Assembly: GCF_006152065.1 (NCBI RefSeq)
Contig: NZ_VDFW01000015.1
Span: 1-64,000, forward strand
Direction: 5' to 3'
Length of the DNA: 64,000 nt
Source: Amycolatopsis alkalitolerans
GTDB lineage: Bacteria > Actinomycetota > Actinomycetes > Mycobacteriales > Pseudonocardiaceae
Of the stretch, positions 26,125 through 34,686 are shown piece after piece; the first letter of the stretch is position 1; each line of letters begins with the position of its first letter. The position numbers and the translations under genes are program-made. The notes below the pieces were generated by a model, which ran no database searches, was not told the DNA's origin, and saw nothing but the letters and a program-made list of their open reading frames with translations.

Positions 26125-26330
26125 TTTTCACCTCCTCTCGTCACCCAGTCTGTAGGGGAAAGGGGAAGAGGCGGCGGGCCCCTGGCCCGCCGGAGATTCA
26201 TCGAGCGGCCGGGAACCTTGTCCGCTCATGGCTTTGCGCCGACCCGGCAGTCACCGGAACACCATATCAACGACTCGCGGCCCGGCTCAACGGCTCGCTC
26301 GGACGTCGCCGGTTGCGTATCGTGCCGGTC

Positions 26331-28148
26331 GTGATCGACGTCGAACCCGAGCACGTCTGCCCGCGCCCGCAACTGGTCCGGCAGGGCTGGATCGACCTGT
26401 GCGGGCAATGGGACTTCGCCTTCGACGACGAGGATCGCGGACTGGCCGGCGGCTGGCATACCGACGTGGCGGCGCTCGACCGGCACATCATCGTGCCGTA
26501 TCCGCCGGAGTCCGAGTTGTCGGGCGTGCACGATCCGGCGCCGCACGCGATCGTGTGGTACCACCGCGAGTTCGATATTCCGCCGCTGGCGCCCGGCTTC
26601 CGGTTCATCCTGCACTTCGCGGCGGCCGATTACTCCGCGTCGGTCTGGGTCAACGGGGTTCACGTGGGTGGGCACGTGGGCGGGCAGACTCCTTTCTCTT
26701 TCGACATCAGCGAAACGTTGCACGCGGTCCAGCAGTCCATTGTGGTCCGGGTGGAGGACCGGCCGGACGATCCCGCGCAACCCCGCGGCAAGCAGGACTG
26801 GCGCGCGGAACCCCACGACATCTGGTATCACCGCACCACCGGTATCTGGCAACCGGTCTGGGGTGAGGTCGTACCGGCGACGCACCTGCGCGATCTACAT
26901 TGGACTCCCGACCTCGTGCACGCGACCGTCAGGTGCGAAGGTGAGTTGTCCGCCGCTGCCGCGACCGTGCGGGTCGTCCTTCGCCACGACGACGACGTCC
27001 TCGCCGACCAGTCGGTCCGGGTCGCCGGCACGAGGTTCAGCTTTGACGTCGCGATACCGGCCCTACGCCATGGCCAGGACAGGCTGCGGTTGTTGTGGTC
27101 GCCGGAACATTCGCGGCTGGTCGATGCCCTGGTCGAAGTGCACCCGGACGAGGGCCCGGCCGACGAGGTCACGAGCTACCTCGGACTGCGCGAGGTCGGC
27201 ACGGCGGATGGCAGGTTCCTGCTCAACCACGTGCCGTACTTTCCCCGCCTGGTCCTCGAACAGGGGTACTGGCCACAGTCGCATCTGTCCGCACCGGACG
27301 CGCAGGCGCTCCGCCGCGAAGTCGAACTCGTCAAGGAACTCGGTTTCAACGGCGTGCGGATGCACCAGAAGGTCGAGGACCCGCGGTTCCTCCACTGGTG
27401 CGACCGCCTGGGCTTGCTCGTCTGGGGCGAAACCGCGAACGCCTACGAGTTCGGACCCGTCGCCGCCGAGCGGTTGACCCGCGAATGGCTCGAGATCCTC
27501 GCCCGGGACAGGAGCCACCCGTGCATCGTTACCTGGGTGCCGCTCAACGAAAGCTGGGGCGTCCCCGATATCGATTCGTCGCCCGCGCAGGCTCATTTCG
27601 CGCGGTCCCTCTATCACCTCACAAAGGCCATCGACCCCACTCGTCCTGTCATCGCCAATGATGGCTGGGAAATCGCCGAAGCGGATATCTACGGCGTCCA
27701 CGACTACGCACCCACTGGCTCCTCCCTTCGCGCTCGGTACGGAAACGCTGACGTCATCTTGGAAACCCTGGCCACTGCCCGCCCCGGCGGCCGGAGGCTC
27801 GTCCTCGGTGACATCGATCCGGGCCGTCCGGTGATGCTGACGGAATTCGGTGGTCTCACCTACGGCCCCGCGGCGGGTGAGAAATGGTTCGGCTACTCGA
27901 TCGTCGCGGGCGGGCCTGAGCTCGTGCGGAAGCTCGACGATCTGGTCAGTGCCCTGCTCGAATCTCCGGCGCTGGCAGGATTCTGTTATACGCAACTCAC
28001 CGACACCGAACAGGAGCGCAACGGCCTGCTCGCCGAGGATCGCACACCGAAAGCCGACGCGGCGGCGATCAGGGCCGTCCTCACCAAACCGGCGAAAGCG
28101 CTGCCGGGCGACGAACTCCGCGCCGATCGCGACGAACAATCGGACTGA
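26331..28148 (+). CDS. Glycoside hydrolase family 2 (beta-galactosidase/glucuronidase-like)
   Basis: The 605-residue enzyme has the three GH2 domains in order: the sugar-binding jelly roll (LCGQWDFAFDDEDRG, FRFILHFAAADYSASVWVNG), an Ig-like domain and the TIM barrel. The acid/base glutamate is in VTWVPLNESWGVPD and the nucleophile in VMLTEFGGLTYGP. No signal peptide is seen, so it acts on imported glycosides. GTG 26331 is chosen because TATCGT lies 7 bp upstream; TTG 26313 and GTG 26322 are alternatives. No transporter is adjacent, so the substrate is open. Confidence 0.9.
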   Translation: MIDVEPEHVCPRPQLVRQGWIDLCGQWDFAFDDEDRGLAGGWHTDVAALDRHIIVPYPPESELSGVHDPAPHAIVWYHREFDIPPLAPGFRFILHFAAADYSASVWVNGVHVGGHVGGQTPFSFDISETLHAVQQSIVVRVEDRPDDPAQPRGKQDWRAEPHDIWYHRTTGIWQPVWGEVVPATHLRDLHWTPDLVHATVRCEGELSAAAATVRVVLRHDDDVLADQSVRVAGTRFSFDVAIPALRHGQDRLRLLWSPEHSRLVDALVEVHPDEGPADEVTSYLGLREVGTADGRFLLNHVPYFPRLVLEQGYWPQSHLSAPDAQALRREVELVKELGFNGVRMHQKVEDPRFLHWCDRLGLLVWGETANAYEFGPVAAERLTREWLEILARDRSHPCIVTWVPLNESWGVPDIDSSPAQAHFARSLYHLTKAIDPTRPVIANDGWEIAEADIYGVHDYAPTGSSLRARYGNADVILETLATARPGGRRLVLGDIDPGRPVMLTEFGGLTYGPAAGEKWFGYSIVAGGPELVRKLDDLVSALLESPALAGFCYTQLTDTEQERNGLLAEDRTPKADAAAIRAVLTKPAKALPGDELRADRDEQSD

Positions 28149-28189
28149 CGGTGGGCGCCGCGTCCGTCCCGTGTGATCGAGCGGGAGGT

Positions 28190-28620
28190 CGGCTTTCGAC
28201 CTGTAGAAGCGGACGTAGCCACAGCAGTTGGCGAGGGAGCGGTGAGCGGTAGGCGGCGCCGTTGAGCTCTTAGCAGATGTGAAGCCGCGTGCGGGCTCGC
28301 GGGCTTGGCGGTGGACGGGCCTTTCGTTGTGATCTTCTTGTGTCGTCGGTCCGTCCGTTCCTGTTGATGAGCGGCGCGTAGCTCGGTGTGGACGGTGTGT
28401 CGCTCGAGGATGAGGCGGCGGGCTTCGGGGAACGGTGATGTGGCTGCCGTCGGTGCCGGTGAGCTGGTAGCGCTCGCCCCGTCGCCGGCAGGCGGCGATG
28501 CGGTGAGCAGCGTTGCCGGGATGTGGTAAAGCGCGGAGTTGTGGTGCTTGCCGGAGGTAGTCACGAGCCGGTCGTGGTTCGCGAGGGTGGGATCGGTGCG
28601 GTTGGCTTGCGGGGCTACGG
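28190..28620 (-). pseudogene. Possible decayed coding remnant, unrecognised
   Basis: On the minus strand, protein-like stretches occur in alternating frames, for example HRIAACRRRGERYQLTGTDG in one frame, then ARRLILERHTVHTELRAAHQ in another. They read like the C-terminal part of one protein broken by a frameshift. I cannot name the family. It could also be chance in GC-rich DNA. No start codon with a ribosome site was found. Confidence 0.25.
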
Positions 28621-28625
28621 GAGGA

Positions 28626-28774
28626 CCCGCGGGTGCACCGTGACAAATGGGGGGCGGAACGGTGCACCCGCGGGCGGGGCCGCGACAAGCGGCCCCAGGA
28701 CGGCTCGGCCACCGGACTGTGAGTCCCCAGGAGCGGTGGCCGTCCGCCACAACCGGTCCCGCCGGCACGGCGGG
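28626..28774. repeat. Cluster of four consecutive perfect hairpins
   Basis: Within 149 bp there are: a 16 bp perfect inverted repeat (28626-28641 with 28659-28674, 17-base loop); an 8 bp stem GGGGCCGC/GCGGCCCC (28676-28683, 28689-28696, loop 5); an 8 bp stem GGCCACCG/CGGTGGCC (28707-28714, 28734-28741) holding a small inner hairpin; and a 7 bp stem CCCGCCG/CGGCGGG (28758-28764, 28768-28774, loop 3). The stretch lies in the 862 bp gene-poor gap between the GH2 and I36 genes. Possible roles are a transcription terminator cluster, an element end or a replication/transfer site. Confidence 0.6.
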
Positions 28775-28837
28775 TCAGGCGGCTAGTGTCTCGTGATCTT
28801 GTTGTCTTTACGCGCGGGCGTGTTTGCCTGCCAGGGC

Positions 28838-28991
28838 ACCGAGTTGGCCCCTGGCGTCGCCGAATTGGCTCGGGGCGTCACCGAGTTGGCTGACCGCTGC
28901 GGCCGTGGGCAAACTCAGCGACCGGACCAGCAAACTCAGTGACGCAGCGGGCAAACTCACCGACCGCACGGGCAAACACGGCAACGTAAAC
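28838..28991. repeat. 21 bp tandem repeats in two opposed classes
   Basis: Three 21 bp units built on CACCGAGTTGGC are followed by four units built on GGCAAACTCA..GACC, with a GC-rich junction near 28895-28909. The two classes resemble each other as imperfect inverted repeats. The array starts about 20 bp beyond the 3' end of the I36 gene. It keeps the reading frame but has no credible start, so I do not call a gene. Confidence 0.7.
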
Positions 28992-29010
28992 CGGACAGGA
29001 TCACGCAGCA

Positions 29011-29391
29011 CTAGACCATGTCCCAGATCTTCACCGCCCGCACGACGAAAGGCGCTCGGGGAACGTACGTCCCGTGCCCCGGATACGTGATGAAATCACC
29101 TTCGGTACTGCATTCGGTGTCCTGATAGACCGTCACGTCCCGGTCCATCTGGTTGACGAACGACCGGGCCTCGATCTGTCCTGGCAGCACGAGACATTCC
29201 TCCGGATTGGCTGTTCTCAGATCGAGGCGCTGCACCGCGTCGGCATAGGACTCAGCGGCCCACGCGCAGAACTCGCCCTGCTCGCAGCCGTTGTCGGGAC
29301 TGCCGGGATCGGCCTGTGCGATGCCGGATCCGGCAAGCAGTCCGAGCGCGGCGATGACGAAGATACGCGGCAGATATGTACGCAGGTTCAT
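29011..29391 (-). CDS. Secreted peptidase-inhibitor-like protein (I36/SMI family)
   Basis: The 126-residue protein starts at ATG 29391 behind GGGGAGAG. The signal peptide is NLRTYLPRIFVIAALGLLAGSGIAQA, cut after AQA. The mature part has the I36 pattern: NGCEQGEFCAWAAESY, a central RSFVNQMDRDVTVYQDTECS and the end VRAVKIWDMV, with paired cysteines. Family members inhibit metalloproteases (SMPI-like). The target is unknown. Confidence 0.8.
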   Translation of the reverse strand: MNLRTYLPRIFVIAALGLLAGSGIAQADPGSPDNGCEQGEFCAWAAESYADAVQRLDLRTANPEECLVLPGQIEARSFVNQMDRDVTVYQDTECSTEGDFITYPGHGTYVPRAPFVVRAVKIWDMV

Positions 29392-29498
29392 GTTTTTCTC
29401 TCCCCATGAAAATGGTGGCGCGGCCGGAATGCCGCGGCTCCCTCGTGAACTCAACAATGCCGGGTCGGCCAGGAAATGTCAGCACGAATTTCTACTTC

Positions 29499-29546
29499 TG
29501 TGGATAAGTAGATCCCCTTCGTCCGATCGGGCTACGGTTATCCACA
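29499..29546. promoter_or_regulatory. Inverted pair of DnaA boxes
   Basis: TGTGGATAA (29499-29507) and TTATCCACA (29538-29546) are perfect DnaA boxes in opposite orientation, 30 bp apart. They lie in the gap between the convergent ends and starts of the LacI and I36 genes. A second pair occurs at 33945-33971. Confidence 0.55.
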
Positions 29547-29583
29547 ACTTTCCGGAACCCGTTGTGCGCTCCGGGAGATTCTG

Positions 29584-30657
29584 CTACCGCACGGGCGCGG
29601 TCGATCCGCGCACGATCAGCTCGACGTCCAAAGTGGTCGGTGCCGGCGCGCGGCGGCCGGCGAGCAGGCGCAGGGCGAGTTCGCCGGCCAGCTTTCCCTT
29701 GCGCACCAAGTCTTGGTGCACCGTCGTGAGCGGCGGGTCCGACCAGTGCGCTCCTGGTGTATCGTCGAAGCCGACCACGGACAGGGCGCCGGGAACGGAG
29801 AGTCCACGTTCCTTGGCGACGGCCATGGCCGCCAGCGCGAGTTCGTCGGACATGCACAGCAAAGCCGTCGGTCGAGGGCCGCGGTCGAGCAGCCCGGCGG
29901 CACCGGTCATCGCCTCATCTCGCGAAACCCCCGACGCCTCCCAGATCGGCACCTCGCCGGGAGAAATTCCGGCCTCGGCGACGGTGTCGAGGTAACCGCG
30001 AAGCCGTTCCCGGTTGTCGCCGAACCGCGAGCGGGCAGCTTCTTCCGCGGACAGCGGTCCGCCGCGTGGGGTGGAAAGACATTGCGCAGAAAGGATTCCG
30101 AACCTCCGGTGCCCCAGGTCCAGCAGGTGCCGCGCGGCGGCGACAGCACCCGCCCGGTCGTCCGTGCTCACGCGCGCCGCTCCCGCGACGGCGGGCTGGT
30201 CGATGACGACCAGCGGCAGCCTCCGCTGCCGTACCGCGCGCAACGCGGGCGCCCGGTCGGCAAGCGAATACGCGACAGCGAGATCCACCTGCGCGGCCAG
30301 CACCCGGTCCGCACGCGGTCCCCCGTCGTCCCCGCCGGGCAGCAGGAGGAGTGCGAGCCCCTCGGGATCGACGGTCGCGGCGAGGGCATCGAGCGTGATC
30401 GACAGCGCCGGGTCGGAGAAGGCCGCGGACAGGCCGGTGTCGAGCATGAACGCGATCGCGCCGGTGCGTTTCGTCGCGAGGCTGCGCGCGATCGGGTTCG
30501 GACCCGGGTAGCCGAGCCGCTTCGCCGCGCGCAGCACCTCTTCGCGCAGGCGCGCGGAAAGCTGATCCGGGCGGTTGTATGCGTTCGACACGGTCGCCCG
30601 GGAGACGCCGACGGCGTCGGCGACGTCGTCCAGCGTCGGGGCTCGCCGGCCTGTCAT
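29584..30657 (-). CDS. LacI-family transcriptional repressor
   Basis: The 357-residue protein starts at ATG 30657. The headpiece is TLDDVADAVGVSRATVSNAYNRPDQLS with the hinge LGYPGPNPIARSLATKRT. The periplasmic-binding-like sugar domain holds VVGFDDTPGAHWSDPPLTTVHQD. It diverges from an MFS gene across a 66 bp gap that contains a LacI-type operator, so it most likely represses that transporter and itself. The sugar or nucleoside effector is unknown. Confidence 0.93.
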   Translation of the reverse strand: MTGRRAPTLDDVADAVGVSRATVSNAYNRPDQLSARLREEVLRAAKRLGYPGPNPIARSLATKRTGAIAFMLDTGLSAAFSDPALSITLDALAATVDPEGLALLLLPGGDDGGPRADRVLAAQVDLAVAYSLADRAPALRAVRQRRLPLVVIDQPAVAGAARVSTDDRAGAVAAARHLLDLGHRRFGILSAQCLSTPRGGPLSAEEAARSRFGDNRERLRGYLDTVAEAGISPGEVPIWEASGVSRDEAMTGAAGLLDRGPRPTALLCMSDELALAAMAVAKERGLSVPGALSVVGFDDTPGAHWSDPPLTTVHQDLVRKGKLAGELALRLLAGRRAPAPTTLDVELIVRGSTAPVR

Positions 30658-30684
30658 CGGCACAGTGTAAACGGATGGACTTTC

Positions 30685-30696
30685 TGAAGCGCTTAA
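30685..30696. promoter_or_regulatory. LacI-type operator (TGAAGCGCTTAA)
   Basis: The near-perfect palindrome has the core AAGCGCTT at 30687-30694, the GCGC-centred form typical of LacI-family sites. It lies midway in the gap between the lacI-type gene and the divergent MFS gene. Confidence 0.7.
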
Positions 30697-30723
30697 GCGA
30701 TGGTGGGGTAAGGAGGTGTTGGG

Positions 30724-31905
30724 ATGGTCGGGGACCGGGTCGCGGTGTTCGTGGTGTTCGCGCTGAACGGGGCCGCCTACGGCTCGTGGGCGCCTCGCGT
30801 GCCCGCGCTGGCCGAAAGGCTGCACGCCGCACCGGGTTCGTTGGGGCTGGCACTGCTGGGGGGCAGTATCGGGATGGTCGTCGCCGCGTCGATGTCCGGA
30901 AGGCTGGTCGAGCGGTTCGGCACCCGTACCGCGATCATCGCCTCGACGCTGCTGACCTGCGTGTTCCTGCCGTTCGTGGGTGCCGCGGGCTCGGTGCCCG
31001 CGCTGGGTTTTGTGATGTTCGGCCTCGGCGCCTCGGTCGGCGCGCTGGACGTTTCGATGAACATCGGCGCGGTCGGCGTGGAACGGCGGCTCGGTCGCGC
31101 GATCATGCCGTTCTTCCACGCCGGCTTCAGTTTCGGCGGCCTCATCGCGTCCTCGGCGGCGGGGCTCGCAGCCGCGCACCAGTGGTCCCCGTTCCGGCAT
31201 CTGCTCGTCGCCGGCGCCGTCGTCCTGATCGCGTTGTTGCTGGTCCTGCCAGGCCTGCCGCGAGCGGCGCCGAGGGCCGAACGGGCGGCGCCGATCGCCC
31301 GTACCGCCCTGGTTCGCAGGCCCGTGCTGTGGTTGCTCGCGGCGATCGCCTTGTGCTCGGCCATCGCCGAAGGAGCCAGTTCGGACTGGTCGGCACTGCT
31401 GCTGGTCACCGCGCAGCACGTCGGACAGGCGGCGGCCGCGCTGGCGTTCGCGGTGTTCTCGCTGACGATGGCGGTGACCCGGCTCGGCGGCGCCTGGGCG
31501 CAGAACAGGTTCGGTCCGGTGCGGACGCTGGTCGCGGGGGCGGCGCTCGCCGGACTGGGGCTGGTCCTGGCGGCTGTGGTGCCGGTCGCCGGTCTCGCGT
31601 TCGCCGGGTTCGGTCTCGCGGGAGCGGGGCTGGCCGCGTCGTTCCCGATCGCGCTCAGTCTCGCGGGCGCGGCCGGCAAACGGGCCGATGGCAGCGGTGG
31701 GGAGCGTGAAATCGCGTTCGTCACGACCATCGCCTACAGCGGTTTCCTCGCCGGTCCGCCGGTCATCGGCGGTATCGCACAGCTGAGTTCGCTGCCGGTC
31801 TCCTTCGTCTTGGTCGGTTTCCTCGCCGCGCTCATCGCCCCCGCGGCCGTCGGCGCAGGTCGTGCACGTCACCGTGAACTCACCGCGGCCACGGCCGCCG
31901 TCTGA
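30724..31905 (+). CDS. MFS transporter, YbjJ-like
   Basis: The 393-residue, 12-helix protein starts at ATG 30724 behind a strong AAGGAGGTG site. It begins FVVFALNGAAYGSWAPRVPALAERL and has GRLVERFGTRTAII between helices 2 and 3, then GLGASVGALDVSMNIGAVGVER, all typical of the YbjJ/fucose-permease-like group. The divergent LacI regulator and operator suggest a sugar or nucleoside-like substrate. Confidence 0.9.
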   Translation: MVGDRVAVFVVFALNGAAYGSWAPRVPALAERLHAAPGSLGLALLGGSIGMVVAASMSGRLVERFGTRTAIIASTLLTCVFLPFVGAAGSVPALGFVMFGLGASVGALDVSMNIGAVGVERRLGRAIMPFFHAGFSFGGLIASSAAGLAAAHQWSPFRHLLVAGAVVLIALLLVLPGLPRAAPRAERAAPIARTALVRRPVLWLLAAIALCSAIAEGASSDWSALLLVTAQHVGQAAAALAFAVFSLTMAVTRLGGAWAQNRFGPVRTLVAGAALAGLGLVLAAVVPVAGLAFAGFGLAGAGLAASFPIALSLAGAAGKRADGSGGEREIAFVTTIAYSGFLAGPPVIGGIAQLSSLPVSFVLVGFLAALIAPAAVGAGRARHRELTAATAAV

Positions 31906-31926
31906 GGCGCGCATACCCTCGTAGCC

Positions 31927-33930
31927 GTGGAGTCCGAGGTTTCCTCCCGGCGCAAGACGAGCGTCCTTCCGCTGCTGACGATCAGTGTGGTCGTCGCGGC
32001 CGTACTCGCGGTCGCCCTGGTCGCGGTCACCGGTGGAGCGACATACGTGATCGAGGGTCTGCCCGATCCGGGCGCTCTCACGCACTACGGCGTCGGCGTG
32101 GTGCGCGTGCTGGCGGATGCCGCAGCGGTGGTCTGCGTCGGCTCACTCTTGCTCGCGTCGTTCCTGGTGCCGCCGCAGGCTTCGGGCACGGTCGCCCGCG
32201 ACGGATATGCGGCGCTGCGCACGGCGGGATCCGCGGCCTGGGTCTGGTTCGCGGCGGCGCTGGCGTCGGTGTTCTTCAGCGCGGCCGACGGCGCCGGCAA
32301 GCCGGTCACCGAACTCTTCTCGCCGGTGGTGCTCCTGAATCTGGTCGACGCGATCGAGCAGCCGAAGGCATGGTTGGTCACCGCCGCGTTCACGCTCGTG
32401 CTGGCGATCAGTTGCCGGCTCGCGCTGTCGTGGGGCTGGACCACCGTGCTGTTCTTCGTCTCCGTCGCCGCGCTGATGCCGGTCGCGGTGACCGGTCACT
32501 CCGCGAGCGGCGGCTCGCACGATATTGCGACGAGCAGCCTCCTCTATCACCTCGTCGCCGCTTCGCTGTGGGTCGGCGGCCTGTTCGCGTTGCTCGCGCA
32601 CGGCTGGCGGCGCGGCCGGCACCTGACGCTCGCCGCGACCCGGTTCTCGAAGCTGGCGCTCGTCTGCTGGATCACGATGGCGGTGTCCGGGGTGATCAAC
32701 GCGCTCGTGCGGATCTCGCCGGGTGATCTGCTCACCACCGACTACGGCTTGCTGGTGATCGCGAAGATCGTGGGCCTGGCGATGCTCGGCGTCTTCGGGC
32801 AGCAACAGCGTTCGCGCGGCGTCCGGGCGCTGGTGGACGGTCGCGGCGGTGGGCAGTTGCTGCGGCTGGCTGCGGTCGAACTGCTGATCATGTTCGTCAC
32901 GATCGGCCTCGCGACGGCCCTCGCGCGTACCCCGCCACCGGCCGACGCGGTGACTCAGCCGTCCGTTCTCGAACTGCTCATCGGCTACGACCTGCCCGGT
33001 GCGCCAACCGTGTCCCGGCTGCTCTTCGACTGGCGGTTCGACCTGATCTACGGCACGGCGGCGCTGGTACTGGCGGGGCTCTACCTCGCCGGTGTGCGGC
33101 GGTTACGGCGGCGCAGGGATTCGTGGCCGGTGGGCCGGACCGTCGCGTGGCTGGCCGGCTGCGCCGTGCTGCTCATCGCGACCTCATCGGGTCTCGGGCG
33201 CTACTCGTCGGCGATGTTCAGCGCCCATATGGGTGTGCACATGCTCCTGTCGATGGTCGTGCCGGTACTGCTCGTGCTGGGTGGTCCGGTGACGCTCGCC
33301 CTGCGGGCACTTCCGGTCGCGGGCAAGGACTCCCCGCCGGGTCCCCGTGAGTGGCTGCTCGCGTTCGTGCGGTCCCCGCTGGCGAAGGTTCTCACTCATC
33401 CGGTCGTAGCACTGCTGCTGTTCGTCAGCTCGTTCTACGTTCTGTATTTCTCCGGACTGTTCGACAGCGCGCTGGACTACCACTGGGCACACCTTCTGAT
33501 GAATGCACATTTCCTGCTGTCGGGGTACGTCTTCTACTGGCCGGTGATCGGCGTCGACCCCGCGCCTCGCCGCCTCCCGCATCTCGGCCGGCTGGGCATG
33601 ATGTTCGCCGCGATTCCGTTCCACGCGTTCTTCGGCGTGATCCTCATGTCGACCCAGACCGTGATCGGTGAGTCCTTCTACCGGTCGCTGAAACTGCCAT
33701 GGGTCACGAATCTCCTTGCGGACCAACGACTCGGCGGGGGTATCGCCTGGGCTTCCGGTGAACTGCCGGTGCTGCTGGTGCTCATCGCGCTCCTCGTACA
33801 GTGGGCGCGGGCGGACGAGCGTGAGGCGAAGCGCAAGGATCGTCGCGAGGAGTTGACGGGCGACTCGGATCTGGCCGCCTACAACGCGATGCTCGAGCGG
33901 ATGGCCGACGAGGGCAAGGCGCATTCCTAG
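31927..33930 (+). CDS. CopD-CtaG fusion membrane protein (copper handling / cytochrome oxidase assembly)
   Basis: The 667-residue polytopic protein starts at GTG 31927, with TACCCT 7 bp upstream (leaderless). The N-terminal half is CopD-like (VTGHSASGGSHDIATSSLLYHLVAASLWVGGLFAL). The C-terminal half is CtaG/Caa3-like (YSSAMFSAHMGVHMLLSMVVPVLLVLGGP, HWAHLLMNAHFLLSGYVFYWPVIG). Conserved histidines and methionines in the helices fit copper transfer to cytochrome c oxidase. The fusion is common in actinomycetes. Confidence 0.9.
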   Translation: MESEVSSRRKTSVLPLLTISVVVAAVLAVALVAVTGGATYVIEGLPDPGALTHYGVGVVRVLADAAAVVCVGSLLLASFLVPPQASGTVARDGYAALRTAGSAAWVWFAAALASVFFSAADGAGKPVTELFSPVVLLNLVDAIEQPKAWLVTAAFTLVLAISCRLALSWGWTTVLFFVSVAALMPVAVTGHSASGGSHDIATSSLLYHLVAASLWVGGLFALLAHGWRRGRHLTLAATRFSKLALVCWITMAVSGVINALVRISPGDLLTTDYGLLVIAKIVGLAMLGVFGQQQRSRGVRALVDGRGGGQLLRLAAVELLIMFVTIGLATALARTPPPADAVTQPSVLELLIGYDLPGAPTVSRLLFDWRFDLIYGTAALVLAGLYLAGVRRLRRRRDSWPVGRTVAWLAGCAVLLIATSSGLGRYSSAMFSAHMGVHMLLSMVVPVLLVLGGPVTLALRALPVAGKDSPPGPREWLLAFVRSPLAKVLTHPVVALLLFVSSFYVLYFSGLFDSALDYHWAHLLMNAHFLLSGYVFYWPVIGVDPAPRRLPHLGRLGMMFAAIPFHAFFGVILMSTQTVIGESFYRSLKLPWVTNLLADQRLGGGIAWASGELPVLLVLIALLVQWARADEREAKRKDRREELTGDSDLAAYNAMLERMADEGKAHS

Positions 33931-33944
33931 CTCCGCCGTCCTGG

Positions 33945-33971
33945 TTATCCACATACCCCCGGTTGTCCACA
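33945..33971. promoter_or_regulatory. Direct pair of DnaA boxes upstream of the SSB gene
   Basis: TTATCCACA (33945-33953) and TTGTCCACA (33963-33971) are in the same orientation, nine bases apart, 92 bp before the SSB start. DnaA could regulate the single-strand-binding gene directly. Confidence 0.55.
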
Positions 33972-34062
33972 GGAAGGTCAACTGCCTCTTCCCCGCGTGC
34001 CTCCTTACCGCCAGGCTTGGTGTCACGGCAGGAAGTTCCGACAGGGGAAGAGGTTGAGAGTG

Positions 34063-34536
34063 ATGGCTCTGGGCGAGACGACGGTGGCCGTGGCCGGCAT
34101 CGTGACGAGTGATCCGGAGTTCAAGCGGATCGGCGGGGCTCGCCGTGAACTGCTCACGTTCTGGCTGCGTAGCACGGAGCGGCGGTTCGACAAGGACAAG
34201 GGCGAATGGGTCGACGGGCGGCATCTGTCGGCCAAGGTGAAATGCTGGGGCCGCCACGCGCTGGCCGTGCGGTCCGCGTTCGTGAAGGGGGATCCGGTCC
34301 TGGTCACCGGCCGGATGTCGTGCGCCGAGCATGTCTCCGAGAGCAAGCAGTCTCGGTCTTTACTTGAGGTTGAGGCGACCGCGATCGGGCTGAATCTGAT
34401 GCGGCGCATCGCGCCGGTCGATCGCGGCGAACGGCCCGACGCCCATATCTCGCACGAGGAAGGGAGGTCGCAACGGCAGGCATTGATCGAGAAGGTAGCT
34501 GTCGAGCAGGGCGCCGAACCGGTTCGAGCCGGCTGA
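34063..34536 (+). CDS. Single-stranded DNA-binding protein (SSB-like, OB fold)
   Basis: The 157-residue protein starts at ATG 34063. The OB fold reads ETTVAVAGIVTSDPEFKRIGG, LLTFWLRSTERRFDKDKGEW, LSAKVKCWGRHALAVRSAFVKGDPVLVTGRM. The C-terminus lacks the acidic DDDIPF tail of the main replicative SSB, so this is the accessory actinobacterial type found next to ettA. It lies 150 bp upstream of ettA in the order conserved in mycobacteria (from memory). Confidence 0.88.
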   Translation: MALGETTVAVAGIVTSDPEFKRIGGARRELLTFWLRSTERRFDKDKGEWVDGRHLSAKVKCWGRHALAVRSAFVKGDPVLVTGRMSCAEHVSESKQSRSLLEVEATAIGLNLMRRIAPVDRGERPDAHISHEEGRSQRQALIEKVAVEQGAEPVRAG

Positions 34537-34686
34537 GAGCCTGCTGGTGATCGGTGAGACTGCCGGACAAGGCGAGGTCAACGCGCCGCGACGAGTGATG
34601 TTCGAGCGGTGAGCAGCGGTTGACGCTGGGTCGTCGGATGGTGACCGCCGTACGGCCGGGTAACGCGCGGCTCTACGATCGACCTT

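Noticed and set aside
28523..28786. Plus-strand 87-codon frame in the hairpin cluster
   Set aside because: Composition follows the hairpins, there is no ribosome site and no family resemblance.
29499..33971. A replication origin based on four DnaA boxes
   Set aside because: There are only two boxes at each site, no AT-rich unwinding region and no dnaA/dnaN nearby.
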